From: Physcomitrium patens
Taxonomy: Eukaryota > Streptophyta > Bryopsida > Funariales > Funariaceae
Direction: 5' to 3'
DNA: 64,000 nt
Assembly (NCBI RefSeq): GCF_000002425.4
Contig: NC_037275.1
Span: forward strand, 13,317,831-13,381,830
The notes under the pieces are model-generated. The model was not told where the DNA came from. It saw only the letters and a list, made by a program, of their open reading frames with translations, and ran no database searches. The stretch's first letter is position 1. The number at the start of each line of letters is the position of its first letter. This document shows positions 46,310 through 58,768 of this stretch, piece after piece. The position numbers were made by a program, and so were the translations under genes.

Positions 46310-46684
46310 TTGCCCAATAATGAAGTTACACTTCTTAAATATTCGATTTTTCATCAACAATTAATGTCACTAGTAGATGTTGTTTATCCAAGATTAGTAG
46401 AAGATGGTGTAGCAAATGATGTTTCTTTTAGAAATAGAATCATTTTATATACACAAAATGATAATGTAGAAGATATTAATGAGAAGATTATGGCCATATT
46501 TTCTAAAGAAGAACAAGAATATCTATGCGCTAATGAAGTTGTTGTCAAAGATGGTATCAACAACAATAATATATATCCAGTCAAATTCATCAAGTCACTT
46601 AATCCATCTAGAATGCCCAGATTAAGACTTTATCTCAAGATTAAGTCTTTGGCGATGCTACAAAGAAATATTTTTCATTGCTAA
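46310..46684 (+). pseudogene. Helitron PIF1-like helicase, C-terminal fragment
   Basis: A 124-codon frame reads SLVDVVYPRLVEDG, RNRIILYTQNDNVEDINEKI, EEQEYLCANEVV, NNNIYPVKFIKSLNPSRMP and LRLYLKIKSLAMLQRNI. This is the order of blocks in Helitron helicases: IYPxL, the RAILTPKNxxVxxIN box, the YLSxD box, YPVEFLNSL..GLP and LKxGxPIMLLRNL. The LLRN block is damaged and the protein stops soon after. It lies on the same strand as 32889-33110 and is probably the other end of the same element. Confidence 0.75.
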
Positions 46685-47930
46685 GGACTTTATAATGGAA
46701 TCCAATTGGTAATTACATAACTAATGGATTAGGTTCTTGAAGCAAGTATTATAATAATATTTATATAATAATCATATGTATTATAATTCTTGAAGCAAGT
46801 ATACATATAATTATATATGTATTTGATATTCTTAAAGCAAGTATTATAATATATATGTATATAATAATTATATATCATATAATAATATCATGTCCTTGAA
46901 GCAAGAATTACATAACATATTAATACATAATATAAAGATATTAATATAATATTATATATTTGGTTCAATTGTATATTAGATTTTAGATTATAATGTTACA
47001 TTAATGTTATGACATTTTTTTGATATCATAATAGGTTTATAATATGTTGTTATGAATGTGGGTTCACCTAGATGAGCCTTGTGAATTCCCTATGAATTCT
47101 TTGTGAACTCTTTGTAAATTCCACTTGAATGCATTCAATTTCAAAAATGTTGAAAAGAAAAAGAAAAAGAAATAAAATAAAATAAAAAAATGAACAATGT
47201 GATTTCCTTGTGAACTCCATTTGAGTTTTGGTCAAGCTTTTGCTTCCTTTCAAACTCCAGATAATCTTAAGTTTATTGATGAAACCAAGAAGGGTACATG
47301 TAGTGAGTAAGAGCCACCACTTGTCTCCTCGAACAATCTTAATATATAGATATATGTGTTTGTAATTTTAGTATTTTGAATCGAGAATTTACAATGTCAA
47401 CATTTTTAGGATTCTTTTAAAAATTAAAATATATTAAATTTATTCTACACATTAAATTTTGGATTAAAAAAAACATATAGTTAGTCTTATTTAATTATTA
47501 ATATGTACTATTTTTTTATCTTATAAATAGTTGTGGTAATAATATTATTAAAAAAACAATAAGAAAAAAAAGTATAAAAATACTCAACAAATTATAAATA
47601 TCAACAATAAAGTAATTAATAATTTTATTTAATAGATATATCTATGTATATATTCTTAGAGTTAGATTGTGACCTCAACTACTAAAGGAATGTAACTTTC
47701 AAACACATAGTATTATCACAAGTCTTTTCAAATTTCTCTAAGATTTTAGATCTACATAGCTTACATTAACTAAAATACAATTAAATGACCTATTTTCCTT
47801 TTTCAAAAACTAATACCATCCATCTTTTTCTTCACTACCCACAATTTTCATTGTACTTGTTTTCTACTCTCATTACATAAAAGTTTTTTAGAATATTATC
47901 ACGACTATTCACAAATCCACAAATCCAACC
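46685..47930. other. AT-rich spacer upstream of the host gene
   Basis: Mostly A/T, no coding motif. The block TTCTTGAAGCAAGTAT recurs four times at 46734-46907 with 41-62 bp spacing. Near 47080-47230, TTGTGAATTC/TTGTGAACTC motifs recur. Composition changes sharply at about 47930. Confidence 0.5.
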
Positions 47931-48659
47931 CTAACTGAAGCTGCAGTATCAAAGATTGCTGTTTTAGCATCAAAACCCTCAGTTTTCCCCCACAATCAAC
48001 AAGTCGTGGTTCGCACCGGAAGACCCACGTTTCAGGAAGAGACGGGTTTTGCTTCTTCGGGATCAGTTTTAGGGTTTAGCAATCCCACACACACAACAAA
48101 TGCACCCCTATTCTGTCCATTGAACCATCGTCATCTTCATCTCTATCTCCATCTCCATGTCTGAGGAATTTACATCCCACGCAGGCCAAGTTCGGAATCT
48201 ATGAAGGTGCGTGAGCACATCTGCTAATGCATTCAACAGATGAGCTTGTAATTCAGCTGGTCTCCTTCACACAGATGATCGACGGTGTAATTTTCTTGAG
48301 TTTTGGACGATGGGTTGTTGGGGTTTTGCCTGCTTTTCTGCAGAGTCCGTGTCTTTTTTGAACCCGTCGCCAGAGATTCACCGAATTCTCCGTGTTTGTA
48401 GTTGTAGAAGGTGATTTGCTTGATTCATGATCACATTCCCATTCTAGTTCTGTTGTTGTTTCGTGACTTTTGCCCTCGTGGTTAGGGATGTTGTGGCCTT
48501 AAGCATCACACATTACTTACGAGCTGGAGCCGTTTGTTTACTTGCTGTGTGTTGCAAATGGATTGAACCACTCGGGAAATTGTTGTGTGTTTCGATGGTT
48601 AGCAGCACCGTGAATGGAGCGATTTTGAGGATTTTGGTGGAGGAGGCTCTAACGCAAAC
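47931..48659 (+). promoter_or_regulatory. Host gene leader and probable promoter-proximal region
   Basis: Composition is clearly richer in G and C than the flanking spacer, with TC-rich blocks (TCATCTCTATCTCCATCTCC near 48135), as is common in plant leaders. Short upstream frames start at 48101 and 48158 and end quickly. A possible leader intron runs from AAG/GTGCGTGAG at 48207 to TTTTCTGCAG at 48343. The transcription start cannot be seen from sequence. Confidence 0.45.
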
Positions 48660-51600
48660 ATGCATCGCAAGCGGAGGGGCGCGCGAGAGACATCCCCCGA
48701 TGTGCTTATTGCACAGCCTCCCATCGATAATTCCTACCCGCAATTACCTCCCGGTGTGCCAATAGCGAGAGGATTAATTAGTGAGTCTAGTTTTGCTCCG
48801 AACTCTAGCCATTTTCGAAGTGATTCAAGGTTTCCTCCAGGCTTCGACTACAGACATAGTTTTCATGAAGTCAAGATGATGTTTCAGGAGTCTTTGAAAG
48901 GATCATCAGGGGAGGGAGTTTGGGCTCTACCCCATATTCAGGAGTCTTGGGAGATCACCTCAGATAGGCCGTTTCTTCCACGGAAGAGATCACCTCCTCG
49001 TGATGCTAACATCACGAATTCCTCTAGTCGGATTTCTAAAGGAGATAAACGAGGTGATAGAATTGAGGAACCTTGTGGCCCGTCGCTGAGCCCTCGAACA
49101 CTCGCTTCAGCAGATGGTCCCATCGCACAGGACACGTCTCAGGGAAGAGCAATGCAGTTGTTGCCCACCGGGAAGAAGAATAAAACGAAGAAACAGAGTG
49201 CTGAGAATATTCAACCAGCTTGTGCAGGTCCTCCTTCTATTCGGCGTTTATTAATAAATCGCAGTTTGTACAGTACTCTTTCAAACACTTTTTTTCAAAG
49301 TTGCTACCCTTTACACTTACATGGGATTGATCAAAGACAGCAAGATTCTTCATGTTTTTTGCACAACATATGGATTGGTAGTTCTAGTAGACTTGAGCTG
49401 GTCAGTCTTTATTATTTGCAGAGCATTCTTACGTTCAGATGCATTAGTGTAACTAGAGCACAAACTGTGTTTTCAATTACAGTCAAATAGTTGTGGTAAT
49501 CAGTACGTTACAGTCAAGATAGTCGAACTTACTACGGATATTTTGTGTTTCTGGATATGCCTTTACTTTAATTTCTATTCTATCACGCACCTACTGCAGA
49601 TCCCATTGTATTACCATCATCTGCTGAAGAGGCAAGGTCACTTGCCCCTGACTCTAGCAGCCTAGGAGAACCTTCTAGCATCCCAGGAGTACCTCTTGTT
49701 TCTCGTTCTAGCATCGGTGGGAGACCCAGCATCCTAGGGGAGCCCCCTGTTTCATCGTCTGGCGCAGCTACAACTCACAAACAGGTTACTGTAGATATTA
49801 GTGCGGAGCAAGCTACAGAATCCTGCCACAAGTTGCGGAACAAACTCAACATCGCAATGCAACATCGGGAAAGGTACTTGTATTGCACGCAGAGATATGA
49901 CGTATCGTAGCTCCTGTGATTGGTTTATAGTTTCAGTTAACTTGTCAAGCTGGGTTTGAATGAATTGCATTTGCAATCAACAAGTGTCAAGTGGTGCTTT
50001 TTGCAGGTTCCTGAAGGAAAGGGAACGAAAGTTCACCCAAAGCCTTATGAAGAAACAAGTTTTGGAGGAGGAGATGAAAGAAATTGCTGATATGCAGAAT
50101 GACGTAATGGAAGAACAGAGATTACTAAAAGAGGAGGTAACACACAGTACATATTACAGTCTAGATCCTCAAATCATTGATGTTTAATCTAAATGAACTA
50201 TGTGGTGCAGTTAGTGTTTTCGCACTCAACTTTCTATTGCTTAAGTGTAGGGCTTTGTATGTAGTGGGTTTTTGCAGTCAGTCCACACAGATGTCCTTTT
50301 ACAATTACCTCAGTCAGTGGGCGGAAACTGTGTTGGATTAGGAATCATCCCTAGTCAAGCTTGTATATTTGATTGCGGATGTCTCCATTTACTTTATTTT
50401 ATTTTATTTTATTTTTTTCATTTTTTTCCTTTTCGTTGTTTAAACGCTTTTTCGCATTGGTTTCTTTGGAAATTTAACAGGAACAAAGAATAAGAAAGGA
50501 GAAGGAGGCTATTGAACGCGCAAGCATTGATATTGCTGTGCAGGTTCGTGTCTTTCGTTAACCTACACAATTGGGAGTGTATCTATTCCTGTCAATATGC
50601 CTTTAGCTATCTCCAATGACTATTTTTGGATATTTAGTCTCTAAAATTCTGACATCTTTTTCTCTTTTAGAATGAGATTATAGGCTTGTGATTATCTTTT
50701 TCAAAGCCAAGTTACCATTTGGGTGCAGGGTTTTGTCTTTTGAAATATGAGTGTTAGTGGGGATCTTATTGTGAGGCGGCGTGACATGCAGATGACCGAG
50801 CTTAAGCAATTGCAGATGCAAATTGAAGAAGAGAAGGTGCGGAATTGATTAGTCTAATTTTGACTGTTGAGTTCAGAGATTTTAACCGTTTGAATAAGTG
50901 CTGGAGCATTCGCTGGATACATTACTGGCAGACAAAAGTGATGTGATTCTGTTTAAAGATGACGTGGTAGTGCTAAGGAGAACGTGTGTATAATCCTATG
51001 TAGATGAAGTCGTTATTGCTGTATTTGGCTTCACTAATTTCATATTCCTTTGTTTTCTGCAGGCAGCTGTTTTAGCTTTAAAAGCAGAGCTTGGTGTTAG
51101 TGAGAGGTGTTCACAGGAGCGGGATCATGTCGAAACCACTGTAGATACATATCTTAGTGCAGTCAAGTTGAAAATTGACAAGTCATCTGTTAATTTGCGT
51201 GTTAATTCTAGTTGTGGTCCAAATATCAGCTCTGAACCCGGTGCAATACAAAGTGGGATGCATAATCAAGAACCAGGAAAGGCAATGGTCAATTCAAAGT
51301 TATCGCCTGCGGTTAGTCACAGAAATTTCAAGTCCGCGAAAGCCGAGCCTGTGACTCCAGAAGCAGATGCTGCACATGTAGATAAAACGAATAACAATGA
51401 CGATTCCAGTAAGCTGTTTATATCAGACCTTTTGCATCGTGTGTTGAAGCACGTTTTATTTTTCTGAGTGCATCTGTTACCTTTCCTGTTCGTTCTTCAT
51501 ATCTTTTTTAAGGCCTGCAATTTTACTTGTTTTTTGTACTTTTCTTTTTTGGACGACGCCTAATCCTCGCATACATAGTGGCGTGTGCATTCAAAATTTC

Positions 51601-53862
51601 TTATTTTTTTCGAATCGTGTAGAATCTAAAAGTTATAAACCTACAATTATTGCGCTCATTTGCGATTGCTGTGATGTTTTAAATACTTGAATCAAACCAC
51701 CTGGGATTATGTTTCAGGTGATGATGACATGGATGACGTTCCATTGGCTACTAGGCTCTCAAAACAGCGAGTTGAAAAAGTAAGAGAGAAGAGAAGATCA
51801 GCGGAGGAATCAAATCAACACGAATTTTCGAACGTAGAATCTTCAAAGCGAAGAGCAGACGTAAAGAGAGAACCTCTGTTGTTGGGAGGCAAGTCATCGT
51901 CACATGACATCCATGCGAAGAGAAATAAAGTGTACGTGTCTTTTAAGGAGATAATTTTACTTGCTAAGTAATTTTTTTATATATATAAAGTTCTATGAAA
52001 TTTCCCGTTTCCTATTAGTCTCTTTAAGAGAAATTTGTATGGAGGACAACTTCAACTACCCAGAAAGAGGAGTCCTTACTTTGCTTTAATTTCCATGCAG
52101 ATCAATTGAAGTTGCGTTACAAGAAGATGCACCCGGCCTTCTGGAGGTTAGTCCCTCGTGTTCCTTAATGTTGCAAAGCTCTGATACAAGGGTTTATGTA
52201 GTAAGTGAGTATTAAGGATGCAGGTGTTATGGGCGCATATGCTGTCTGTTGTGATGCTGTAACCTACATCTTATATTGATAGGGAGTTAAATGGACCATA
52301 TCATCTCACTAAAGAGCTTTTGTTTGCAGCAATTGGAAGAAAGAGGTCTGCTCGAGGACATGGACGTCTATGAAGATTTGGAGATGGACGATTCTCTAGC
52401 CACAGAGAGCCCTGGTTGTGGATTTGGACAACTTGAGGGCGTTATCGGCAAAGTATGCGAGCTTTATCATACAACCGAGTGTGGAATGCCTTAACTTTAT
52501 TTCTGACATGTAATTTGGCTAACATATGTATTTTTGGTATGTATAGGCTTGGGGGTCTTCTTCGGGGCTTGGGAAGGATCTTCTACCTCCTAAAGTGCAG
52601 CAAGGGTCAGGCATCATGCCTCGTTACTGCCTTGCCTGTCTACTGTCGTTGATTGAGCAGGCACTTTTCTGACCTATAACCCTTCACCGGATTTTTTTTT
52701 TATTGGCCTGCATGAGTAGATTACGAAGTAAATATAGTTGAATATGTGAATCTTTAACGGAAGATTTTGGAGGTTTACAATTTGCCTAACTCGCCATTTT
52801 TCTGAAATGATAGACAAGATTATTGCGCAAGAGAAAATGGCCAGTGGAGTGGGGTTGGAGTAGACGCCTGCGTGCGTTTCTATTTGTGTTTGAAAAACAC
52901 AACAGGTTTTTCCTTGATACTCCTTACAGTTGTAGTGAATAATTTTGTCTCAACTGTCTGCGCTTAATGAACATGTAAACACAATTCTTCCCTCCTTAGT
53001 TTCTTGCTGTTCGTCCTTGTCTATTTGTTTACGTACATATCAAAATTGTACATTTAACTTGTTATCAACTCTGTTCCAAACTGTAGTGCATTGCTTTTCG
53101 CAGGATTGTGTTGGAGCGTCCTGAGTATGGGTATGCAACATACTTTTTTGAGTTGGTGCAGGGATTACCTGTGAAATGGCAAGTGCAGCGATTGATCGCT
53201 GTTATGAGCGTGGCAACTACTGGTCGTGCAGCTCTTCTAGACAACCGCCAGCTTGTGGTAAACTTAACACAACCATTTGTATTAATCATTCTTGTTTGCT
53301 ATGACTAGATGAACATCCGTTACCTCTACAAAGGGCCATGGACCTCTTCGAATTCAACAATGCTTTTTGAAAGTTATGTACGTGCAGTTGCTTGATAACT
53401 ACTTTTCTGTGTACCTGTTGATGGGAGCTCTGTCATGTCCTCTTCCGGATATTGTGTTAGCTTGCAGTAGCAATTCAAGTTGGTTAGTGTTATGGAATTC
53501 AGAGAAAACTAAACGAACGTGTGGATTCTCCAAATCAGGTGGGTGTCGATATTACACAGGAAGAGGCATCTATTTTGGAAGATTATGGATGGAGCTGGGG
53601 GAGCGGGTTGGGTTCTCTTCTCAACTTCTGCCATCGTGTGGTACATGACTATAACAAAGGGCAGGACTCAGCTGACCTTGGAAACGAGTGGAAGCAGAAA
53701 ATAGGGAAGCTGCTTATGGACGGTTACGACCAAGGCAGAATGATTGTAGGCTCCATACCAAAAAAATTGCCAAGGAATCCTGGAAATCATGTGCTTGAAA
53801 CTGATCCCTCGCCCGGCTTGAACGTGAAAACCGAGCTACCTTGGTCATCAAATAATGTATGA
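48660..53862 (+). CDS. Spliced host gene: 830-residue coiled-coil protein of unknown function
   Basis: Exons, inferred from splice sites and frame: 48660-49227, 49600-49873, 50007-50136, 50481-50543, 50792-50836, 51063-51408, 51718-51931, 52101-52146, 52330-52452, 52547-52660, 52814-52905, 53104-53257 and 53539-53862. All phases agree and total 2493 bases. Eleven introns are GT-AG; the tenth begins GC at 52661. Residues 1-260 are polar and low-complexity. About 262-390 form a Glu/Lys/Arg-rich coiled coil. DDDMDDVPLATRL with a basic cluster (VREKRRS) follows near 476-500 and could be a nuclear signal. The conserved-looking C-terminus (about 625-785) has RKRKWPVEWGW, RPEYGYATYFFELV, EDYGWSWGSGLGSLLN and KIGKLLMDGYDQG. 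I believe this resembles an uncharacterised plant family; I give no symbol. Its coding sequence is free of the decay seen around it. Confidence 0.85.
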
Positions 53863-54642
53863 GGGGTGTATCCATGTCCATTTGTCATCATATATTGGTT
53901 ATTTCAAACATTGTGATCAGACCAAATCACTGGCTGAAGCTCTAAAGCACAAAAGTCTTTAATGTTACGAAGATTCTAGTGAACAATTTCTGGTCTAATT
54001 TTAATGGTCTAAAGTCCAACCAAACTATAGACTATGAGCTTAGTTCTTATTCTGTAGGCTTGCAGTTGGTGTGGGTTGGTTGTATCAAATTTTATGATCA
54101 TTCAAGTGTATTCATTGTTTCATATTAAGGTGTATATACCACTTTTGGTCTTGGAAAAGTAAACTCATTTGACTTCTTTGATTTGTTATTATCTTTGATG
54201 TGATCCTACCACCATTTTGATTGTTACTTCCAAATCTTTGGTTGATACATCTTTGCAACTACTATTGTTTTATAGGGTCTTTTAAAAAATTTCTTAAAAT
54301 TGTTTTCTACTAAAATTGTTTTTTTTTTATCATATACCTATTTTATTGTATCTTCTCAAACATACATCTATCAATATCAAGAGAGTTTCTCAACTATCAA
54401 GAATAATGAGTTTGGTTTCATAAAACCTAAAATATTAAGACATTTCTTTGGTTGGTATTGCTAAATGAAGGTGCAAATTGTTGTAATGCAATTTTATACA
54501 ATAAGTAATATTTTTTTTTTTTTTTAATTATTTTTTCCATTGCAAAGCAAGTATTCCAAGATACTTATTAATTTTGTTTATTTATATATTTTTTTAAAGT
54601 ATTGGTTAAATTTTAATCAATATATTATTAATATTGGATTCT

Positions 54643-54682
<40 letters not shown>

Positions 54683-54718
54683 TAGTTTTTTTTAAGATCT
54701 ATTTCAAAAAGAAGTGTC
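53863..54718. other. 3' untranslated region and AT-rich spacer
   Basis: The first about 250 bases keep gene-like composition and probably include the 3' UTR. No certain polyadenylation signal was picked. Farther on the sequence is AT-rich with T runs and an (AT)n tract at 54645-54679. Confidence 0.5.
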
Positions 54719-55231
54719 TGCCAAGACATCAATCTCAAAGAACCAAAAATTCAATATACTTTTGTATAATTCAAAAAGAATAGATATTCATTCATAATTA
54801 ATATAGAATTGAAGCTAGAATGGCTATTCCTAAAGACAAGAAGATTAAGAAGTCTTAAAACAAGACTAAGAACTAGAAAGGCATCGATATGAATGAAAAA
54901 GGCTTCACTCTTGCTTCTATATATACTATCTAATTAGAAACTATATGGCAATATTCTATAAGACCTCCAATACATGTCCAATTTGCAAGACACATGTCTT
55001 AACTTGCAAAGCAAGTTTCCTATAAATGCACCACATTGTTAGCTTGTACCACAAGCTATCAACATGTGCAATACATGGCTAATTTGTTGGCCAAGTTTTT
55101 CACCTATCAATCACTTATAGACACGTATAAAGATGAAACTGCATCTATGAAGCTTCTAAAAATCTTCCCTACAAGATATTATCAAACTAATATATTTTTA
55201 CCTACTCACAATATCTAAGAAATTATTGGAG

Positions 55232-55274
<43 letters not shown>

Positions 55275-55280
55275 GTGACA
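54719..55280 (-). repeat. Family B LTR, reverse orientation (solo or 3' LTR)
   Basis: It is the reverse complement of a B-type LTR, from TGCCAAGACATC at 54719 to ATTCGTGACA at 55280, with the reversed TATA region TTCTATATATACTATC near 54935 and an expanded AT run at 55237-55270. Flanks GTGTC and ATGTC differ by one transition, favouring a solo LTR. However, 55281-55310 also resembles a decayed polypurine tract, so it could be a 3' LTR with internal sequence lost. Confidence 0.75.
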
Positions 55281-55577
55281 ATGTCATCTCCTTCTACAAT
55301 CTTTTGGATTGAGAACACATTATGTCACAATTTTTTCTATTTTTTAAAAATTCTATAATATATATTATTAGTCTTTTATTTTTTTAAAGAATAATATGGT
55401 AAAATAAGTTACTAATATATAATATTAATTTCTTATTTTTAAAAATAACTATCAATATAAAAAATTAATTTTATAATAAAACTTTTTTGTATTTTTGTAT
55501 TTTTTATTTTAACAACAATTGGACTTTATCATTTATAGAATTGGATTTAATAATTCTTTCAATTTTTTAATTTTTTT

Positions 55578-55614
<37 letters not shown>

Positions 55615-56800
55615 TATGTTTTTTTTTATATTTTGTATATTTCTAAAATTATTTTTATTAAAAAAATAGTATTAATTAAATATGTATCTTTTATTTTTGG
55701 ATATATTATTTACATTATTATTTATCACAATAGTTAACCATATTTGAACTTACATCTATTGCATTAATACAAAGTAGTAGTCAACTTTGATAGTATTAAT
55801 AAGTAAGAATATTAGCAATAATTCTTGTATTTACAATAATAATAATTTATATCAATTGGTAATACTTTTTGGTAAAAATATACTCTAAATATTTAATATC
55901 TCTTAACTAATATTCCTTGCTTGATAACATTTGCTCATATGGATGTAATTCTTAAGTTATAAACTTATAACCTTGATTTTTTTTTATAATTAATTAAAAA
56001 AATAATAATAAAAAAATTTAGTGATAAAATTTTTAATCTTTGATAATTTTTATTTTAATGATTTTGGCAATATTTTACAAAAATATTGGTCAATAGTGGA
56101 GTTCATAGGCACTTTTTGTGCACTACATAGATTTAATCTTTTATTTTGAAGAAGTTTCAAAAGATTTGCAAGTTGATGTTTATTCCAACATCAGCATTTT
56201 TAAGTTCTTGGAGTATTGAATATAATATAAGATGTTTCATATTCGTCTTTGGCTTCATTTCCATAAGATTGATGATTTTTAAATCATTGTTGGATTTAGC
56301 TAAATTAACTTTACTAAAATATAAGGATATTGTCAAATGTAAAGTGTACTGCATTGTTTTAGTATGAAAAATGAAGAAGAATGTTTAACATCTTTTTAAC
56401 ATTCAAATCTTATACTATTTATTCAAATTCTTTTTCAATGGTATCTATATTATTATCAAGTTTACCATTTTCATTTGCTCAACCAAGATATTGAGTCATC
56501 TTAGTTGTTTCCAACATTTCATAATTATCTTAAGAAATATATCATCCCATACATATCTTGTCCAATGCACTGCCTAAAATAAATTAATCTTACAAGTATA
56601 ATTAGTCCAAATTTCAAATTTTTAAAGAAAAAAACATATTTGAATACAAATATTAATACTTTTCAAATACAAAAATCAACATAATAATTTTTTATTTTAT
56701 TCTTTATATAAGAAGAAGTGATAGAATATATTTTGTTCATTAAAACATGTCATTCAAAAACTTGATTTATTTTTATTTTTATTTTTGTTTTTTGTAATTT
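55281..56800. other. AT-rich spacer
   Basis: Contains an (AT)n tract at about 55583-55611. A 65-73 codon frame on each strand at about 56146-56367 matches nothing I recognise. No repeat assignment. Confidence 0.5.
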
Positions 56801-57332
56801 TGATATCAAAGATATGAACCTTGAAAAATTAAAATGTCAATTTACTCTTATATCACTCAAAAAGACTAAAAAAATCACTCAAAGGTAATATAATATTAAA
56901 CTAAAATGACTATTGCCAAAGATAAGAAGACTAGAAAGTCTTGAAACAAGACTAAGGACTATAAAAGCATTGACAAGAATAAATAAGACTTCACTCTTGC
57001 CTCCATATATACTCTTAACTAGAAGATATGTAGCAATGTCTTATAGCACCTCCAAAATGTGTTGACTTTGTAAGACACATATTTTATTTTATAAGGTAAG
57101 TTTTTTATATGTAGAGCACATAATTAGCTTGTTTATAAGTTATCAATATGTGTTTAATTAGTTGACCAAGTTTCTAACCTACCAATCAACTACAAATACA
57201 TATAAAGTCAAAGCAATATCTATAAAGCTTCTAAGGAGCTTCTTTAAGAAATATTATGAAATAAATTTATTTTTGTTTGCTTCTATTTAATTATATAAAT
57301 AAATATTAGGATAAATATGTAAGTTTGTGATA
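56801..57332 (-). repeat. B5 3' LTR
   Basis: A reversed B-type LTR from TGATATCAAAGATATGAA at 56801 to TTGTGATA at 57332, with CTCCATATATACTCTT near 57000. On the coding strand it is preceded by AAAAGAGAAGGTGA, the decayed polypurine tract. About 530 bp. Confidence 0.75.
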
Positions 57333-57373
57333 TCACCTTCTCTTTTAGGAACAAATTCTATAAAGAGTCATTA

Positions 57374-57805
57374 TCATATGTTGAGAAAATCCAAGATGTA
57401 AAGAATTGTGTTTGTCACATATTATGATTTTTGTTTTGTTTGAAGATGGTAGATAGGCCTTTTTAGACATTGATAATATCCTATACCAAGGTAGGAAGAT
57501 TACCATGTTATTTTATTATTATTGAGGCTTTTATAACTTCCTTCAAATAAAAATATTTGAAACATCTTCAGAAGTTGTTTCTACCTCTAATAAAATCACC
57601 AAACATTAGAAGTCTTTTCGAAGGTTGTGATATCAAATACAATGTATTTTGCTATCTATTCGAAGAAAGACATGTTGTTCTTGAGGATCGTCATCTCGAT
57701 TACATTATCTTGAAGGTTGTGACAATTATAATGTCTCATATAATAAGTCAACAAATAATAGCTCTTGACTTAAATTTGCTTGTTGTTGGTTCTCTATTTC
57801 TTTAA
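57374..57805 (-). pseudogene. B5 ORF3: full-length diverged copy of the B1 extra frame
   Basis: Read on the minus strand, it matches B1 ORF3 from ENQQQANLSQELLFVDLL through LSQPSR, EQHVFLRIDSKI, CLVILLEVETT, EGSYKSLNNNKIT and YYQCLKRPIYHL to the terminal ILDFLNI and stop. It has several in-frame stops and about one frameshift near 57545. Roughly half of the residues agree by eye. The match spans the whole frame and ends at the same residue, which shows that ORF3 belonged to the family before B1 and B5 separated. Confidence 0.75.
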
Positions 57806-58077
57806 TATCATAGATTTATAATAGTTATAAACAAGAATAAAAGATAGAATGTTATAGTGACTCAAAAAATTGTTTCAATGTTGACATATTTTAGAAAGAA
57901 TGGTATATTATAGATGAATTGTAGAGAATAATGATACGTGGTTTGTATAGCAAATAAAGTTCTCTTTTACAACTATCAAATAAATCTAGGTTGAAAAGAA
58001 TCCATCAAATAATTGTTGAGTTATAACGAATCTAATTTGAAACAATATTAAAACATTTTTTTGAATATGATATCCAA
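57806..58077 (-). other. B5 internal remains, then AT-rich sequence
   Basis: To about 57870 it matches the B1 sequence between pol and ORF3. Beyond that no pol sequence of B5 can be read. It ends at the C2 LTR. Confidence 0.5.
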
Positions 58078-58529
58078 TGTCATGGATATACAATTGAAGA
58101 AGGTTTGAGAAGGTTCTAAGAGATTTTAGAAGGTTCTAAGAAAGTTCTTATAGATCCTAAAAGATTCTAGAAGGTTCCAAAAAGTTCTAATAGATTCTAA
58201 GAAGATTCTAGAAGATTTCAATAGATTCTAAGAAAGTTCTAGAAGGTCATAGGAGACCCTAGAAGGTTCTAGGAGGCTTTAGATGTTTTAGGAAGTTGTT
58301 AAAGAAGGATCTCAGGCTTATTTTGTTCCCAAGCCTCATGGAAACTTCTTTAGAAGCTTCCTAAGACCCAGTATATATAAGAATCAAAGTTGAAAGGATC
58401 CTCAGTTTGAACAACTTACTTTTTGTGGTCTAGTTAAGACCTTCTTGCCTTGTATCCAGTTATTATTTTAGTGTCAAGTTAATTCCATTTCTTGGTCTTG
58501 AATCCTTATCTTATATATGGTCCTAAATA
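58078..58529 (+). repeat. C2 5' LTR
   Basis: Starts TGTCATGGATATACAATTG and is full of AGAAGNTTCTA-type near-repeats in its first half. A TATA region CCCAGTATATATAAG lies near 58368. It matches the solo LTR at 27287 and, reversed, the E LTRs. The end is accurate to a few bases. Confidence 0.8.
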
Positions 58530-58768
58530 GTTTGTCGAGACTGCCATAAAAAAATATTAGAAGCTTGGTCTTTTTTGAAAGAGAGTGAATTACCCCTCTT
58601 CTTGAAAATACTATAGTATTCTAGAGGTTGTAGATTAACTTTTCTTAAAGTAATATTATTCTTTTATTAATATTTTTTTGATTTTTTTAATACCATAGAT
58701 CATGTTTTTTTTCTTTTGAATGCATGTGTTTCTCTGATTTTTTTTTAGCAAAAGGTAGAAAAGTCAAT

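Noticed and set aside
56146..56367. Overlapping frames of 73 and 65 codons on opposite strands
   Set aside because: Neither resembles a known family, and both are expected by chance in sequence this AT-rich.
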